Of a stretch of DNA of 6,934 bases, positions 5,995-6,934 are shown piece after piece. Source of the DNA: Nitrosomonadales bacterium. GTDB taxonomy: Bacteria; Pseudomonadota; Gammaproteobacteria; Burkholderiales; Sulfuricellaceae. The stretch is taken from NCBI GenBank assembly GCA_003104895.1, contig PQAG01000044.1, positions 9,125 to 16,058 on the forward strand, written 5' to 3'. Made by a program: the position numbers and the translations under genes. Position 1 is the first letter of the stretch, and every line of letters starts with the position of its first letter. A model generated the notes under the pieces. The model was given only the letters and a program-made list of their open reading frames with translations, ran no database searches and was not told the DNA's origin.

Positions 5995-6934
5995 CACCGA
6001 TGGGCATTTCCGGGCGCATTGCCAGGCTCTTCCTGACCTCGCAGATGACGCCGCTGATTGCGCTCATCGCCTTCCTGCTCGGCCTGTTTGCGGTTCTGGT
6101 CACGCCGCGCGAGGAAGAGCCGCAGATCAACGTCACCATGGCCAACGTATTCATCCCCTTCCCGGGCGCCTCGGCCAAGGATGTGGAGAACCTGGTCGCG
6201 ACGCCGGCCGAGCAGGTGCTGTCGCAGATTTCCGGCGTCGAGCACATCTATTCCGTATCGCGCCCCGGCATGGCCATTCTCACCTTGCAGTACAAGGTGG
6301 GGGAGGACCGCATTCAGGCCCTGGTGCGCCTGTACGACACGGTGCAGTCCAGGCGCGACTGGGTTTCTCCCAACCTGGGCGTGCTCGATCCCATCATCAA
6401 GCCGGTCGGCATCGATGACGTTCCCATCGTGGCCCTGACCCTGTGGACGGAGGATCCCGCGCGCGGCGAATATGAGCTGGAGCAGATTGCGCATGCCGCC
6501 GAGATCGAGCTGAAGCGCATCCAGGGAACGCGCGAGGTGACGACCATCGGCGGGCCCAGGCATGTGGTGCGGGTGCTGATTGACGCGGAGCGCCTGAAGT
6601 CGTACCAGGTTTCAGCCCAGGATATCCGCGATGCGCTGCAGGTGAGCAATGCTTCCCAGCCCTCGGGCAAGCTGGTGAACAATAACCAGGAAATCCTGGT
6701 GCAGACCGGCACTTTCCTGTCCTCCGCCGCAGACGTGCAGCAGCTGGTGGTGGGCGTGCAGGACGGGCGCCCGGTATTCATGAGCGACGTGGCCCAGGTG
6801 ATCGACGGGCCGGACCAGCCGGGGCGCTATGTCTGGCTTGGCGCAGGGCCTGCGGCCAAGCATCAGGGCATCAGCCAGCAGGGAGAATTTCCGGCAGTGA
6901 CGCTGGCGATTTCCAAGAAACCGGGCGAGAACGC
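5949..6934 (+). CDS. RND efflux transporter permease (AcrB-like), N-terminal part
   Basis: An open frame of 328 codons reaches the right edge, about one third of a normal permease of roughly 1,000-1,050 residues. This inner-membrane protein would use the proton gradient to expel substrates through the adaptor encoded upstream. TM1 lies at about 33-51 (MTPLIALIAFLLGLFAVLV), followed by TPREEEPQI. The first porter segments follow: FIPFPGASAKDVENLVATPA, ISGVEHIYSVSRPGMAILTL and IKPVGIDDVPIVALTL. PREEEPQI is typical of a large group of poorly characterised proteobacterial HAE/AcrB-like pumps. The intramembrane proton-relay residues lie beyond the window. The ATG at 5949 has a good ribosome binding site but adds a 17-residue Pro/Ser-rich tail (SETTPPSPISHPPSPP); the ATG at 6000 (MGISGRIARLF) looks like the ancestral start. 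Substrate unknown. Confidence 0.93.
   Translation, partial: MSETTPPSPISHPPSPPMGISGRIARLFLTSQMTPLIALIAFLLGLFAVLVTPREEEPQINVTMANVFIPFPGASAKDVENLVATPAEQVLSQISGVEHIYSVSRPGMAILTLQYKVGEDRIQALVRLYDTVQSRRDWVSPNLGVLDPIIKPVGIDDVPIVALTLWTEDPARGEYELEQIAHAAEIELKRIQGTREVTTIGGPRHVVRVLIDAERLKSYQVSAQDIRDALQVSNASQPSGKLVNNNQEILVQTGTFLSSAADVQQLVVGVQDGRPVFMSDVAQVIDGPDQPGRYVWLGAGPAAKHQGISQQGEFPAVTLAISKKPGEN

Overview
The window reads as a piece of a betaproteobacterial chromosome, probably near the Nitrosomonadales/Gallionellales or Rhodocyclales. This is inferred from GC-rich coding sequence and from the gene order gpmI-envC-ctpA-moeB, which I recall as common in that class. No database search was possible. There are no rRNA or tRNA genes, insertion sequences or CRISPR arrays.

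Positions 1-4371 hold a leftward cluster transcribed from about 4370 towards 1. It comprises gpmI (cofactor-independent phosphoglycerate mutase), envC (coiled-coil LytM protein with a degenerate zinc site), ctpA (periplasmic S41 processing protease with a PDZ domain) and the first 27 codons of a moeB/thiF-family gene. gpmI and envC overlap by four bases (GTGA), and envC and ctpA are 26 bases apart, so these three very likely form one operon. A 129-base gap with G/C-run hairpins separates ctpA from moeB.

Positions 4372-4488 are a strikingly AT-rich divergent promoter region with an 8-bp inverted repeat.

Positions 4489-6934 run rightward: a small ArsR-family repressor, a periplasmic adaptor (membrane fusion protein) and the 5' third of an RND efflux permease that leaves the window. 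The repressor has exactly two cysteines, C36 and C102. Their 66-residue spacing equals that of the sulfide/persulfide or redox dithiol sensors SqrR, BigR and HlyU, and it lacks the usual ArsR/SmtB metal-site motifs. The most interesting hypothesis is therefore an RND efflux pump controlled by a reactive-sulfur or redox switch rather than by a metal.

The adaptor-permease junction carries an ATGGG/ATGAG-type imperfect inverted repeat. It spans the permease ribosome binding site and start codon and appears to have added a short Pro/Ser-rich tail to the permease.
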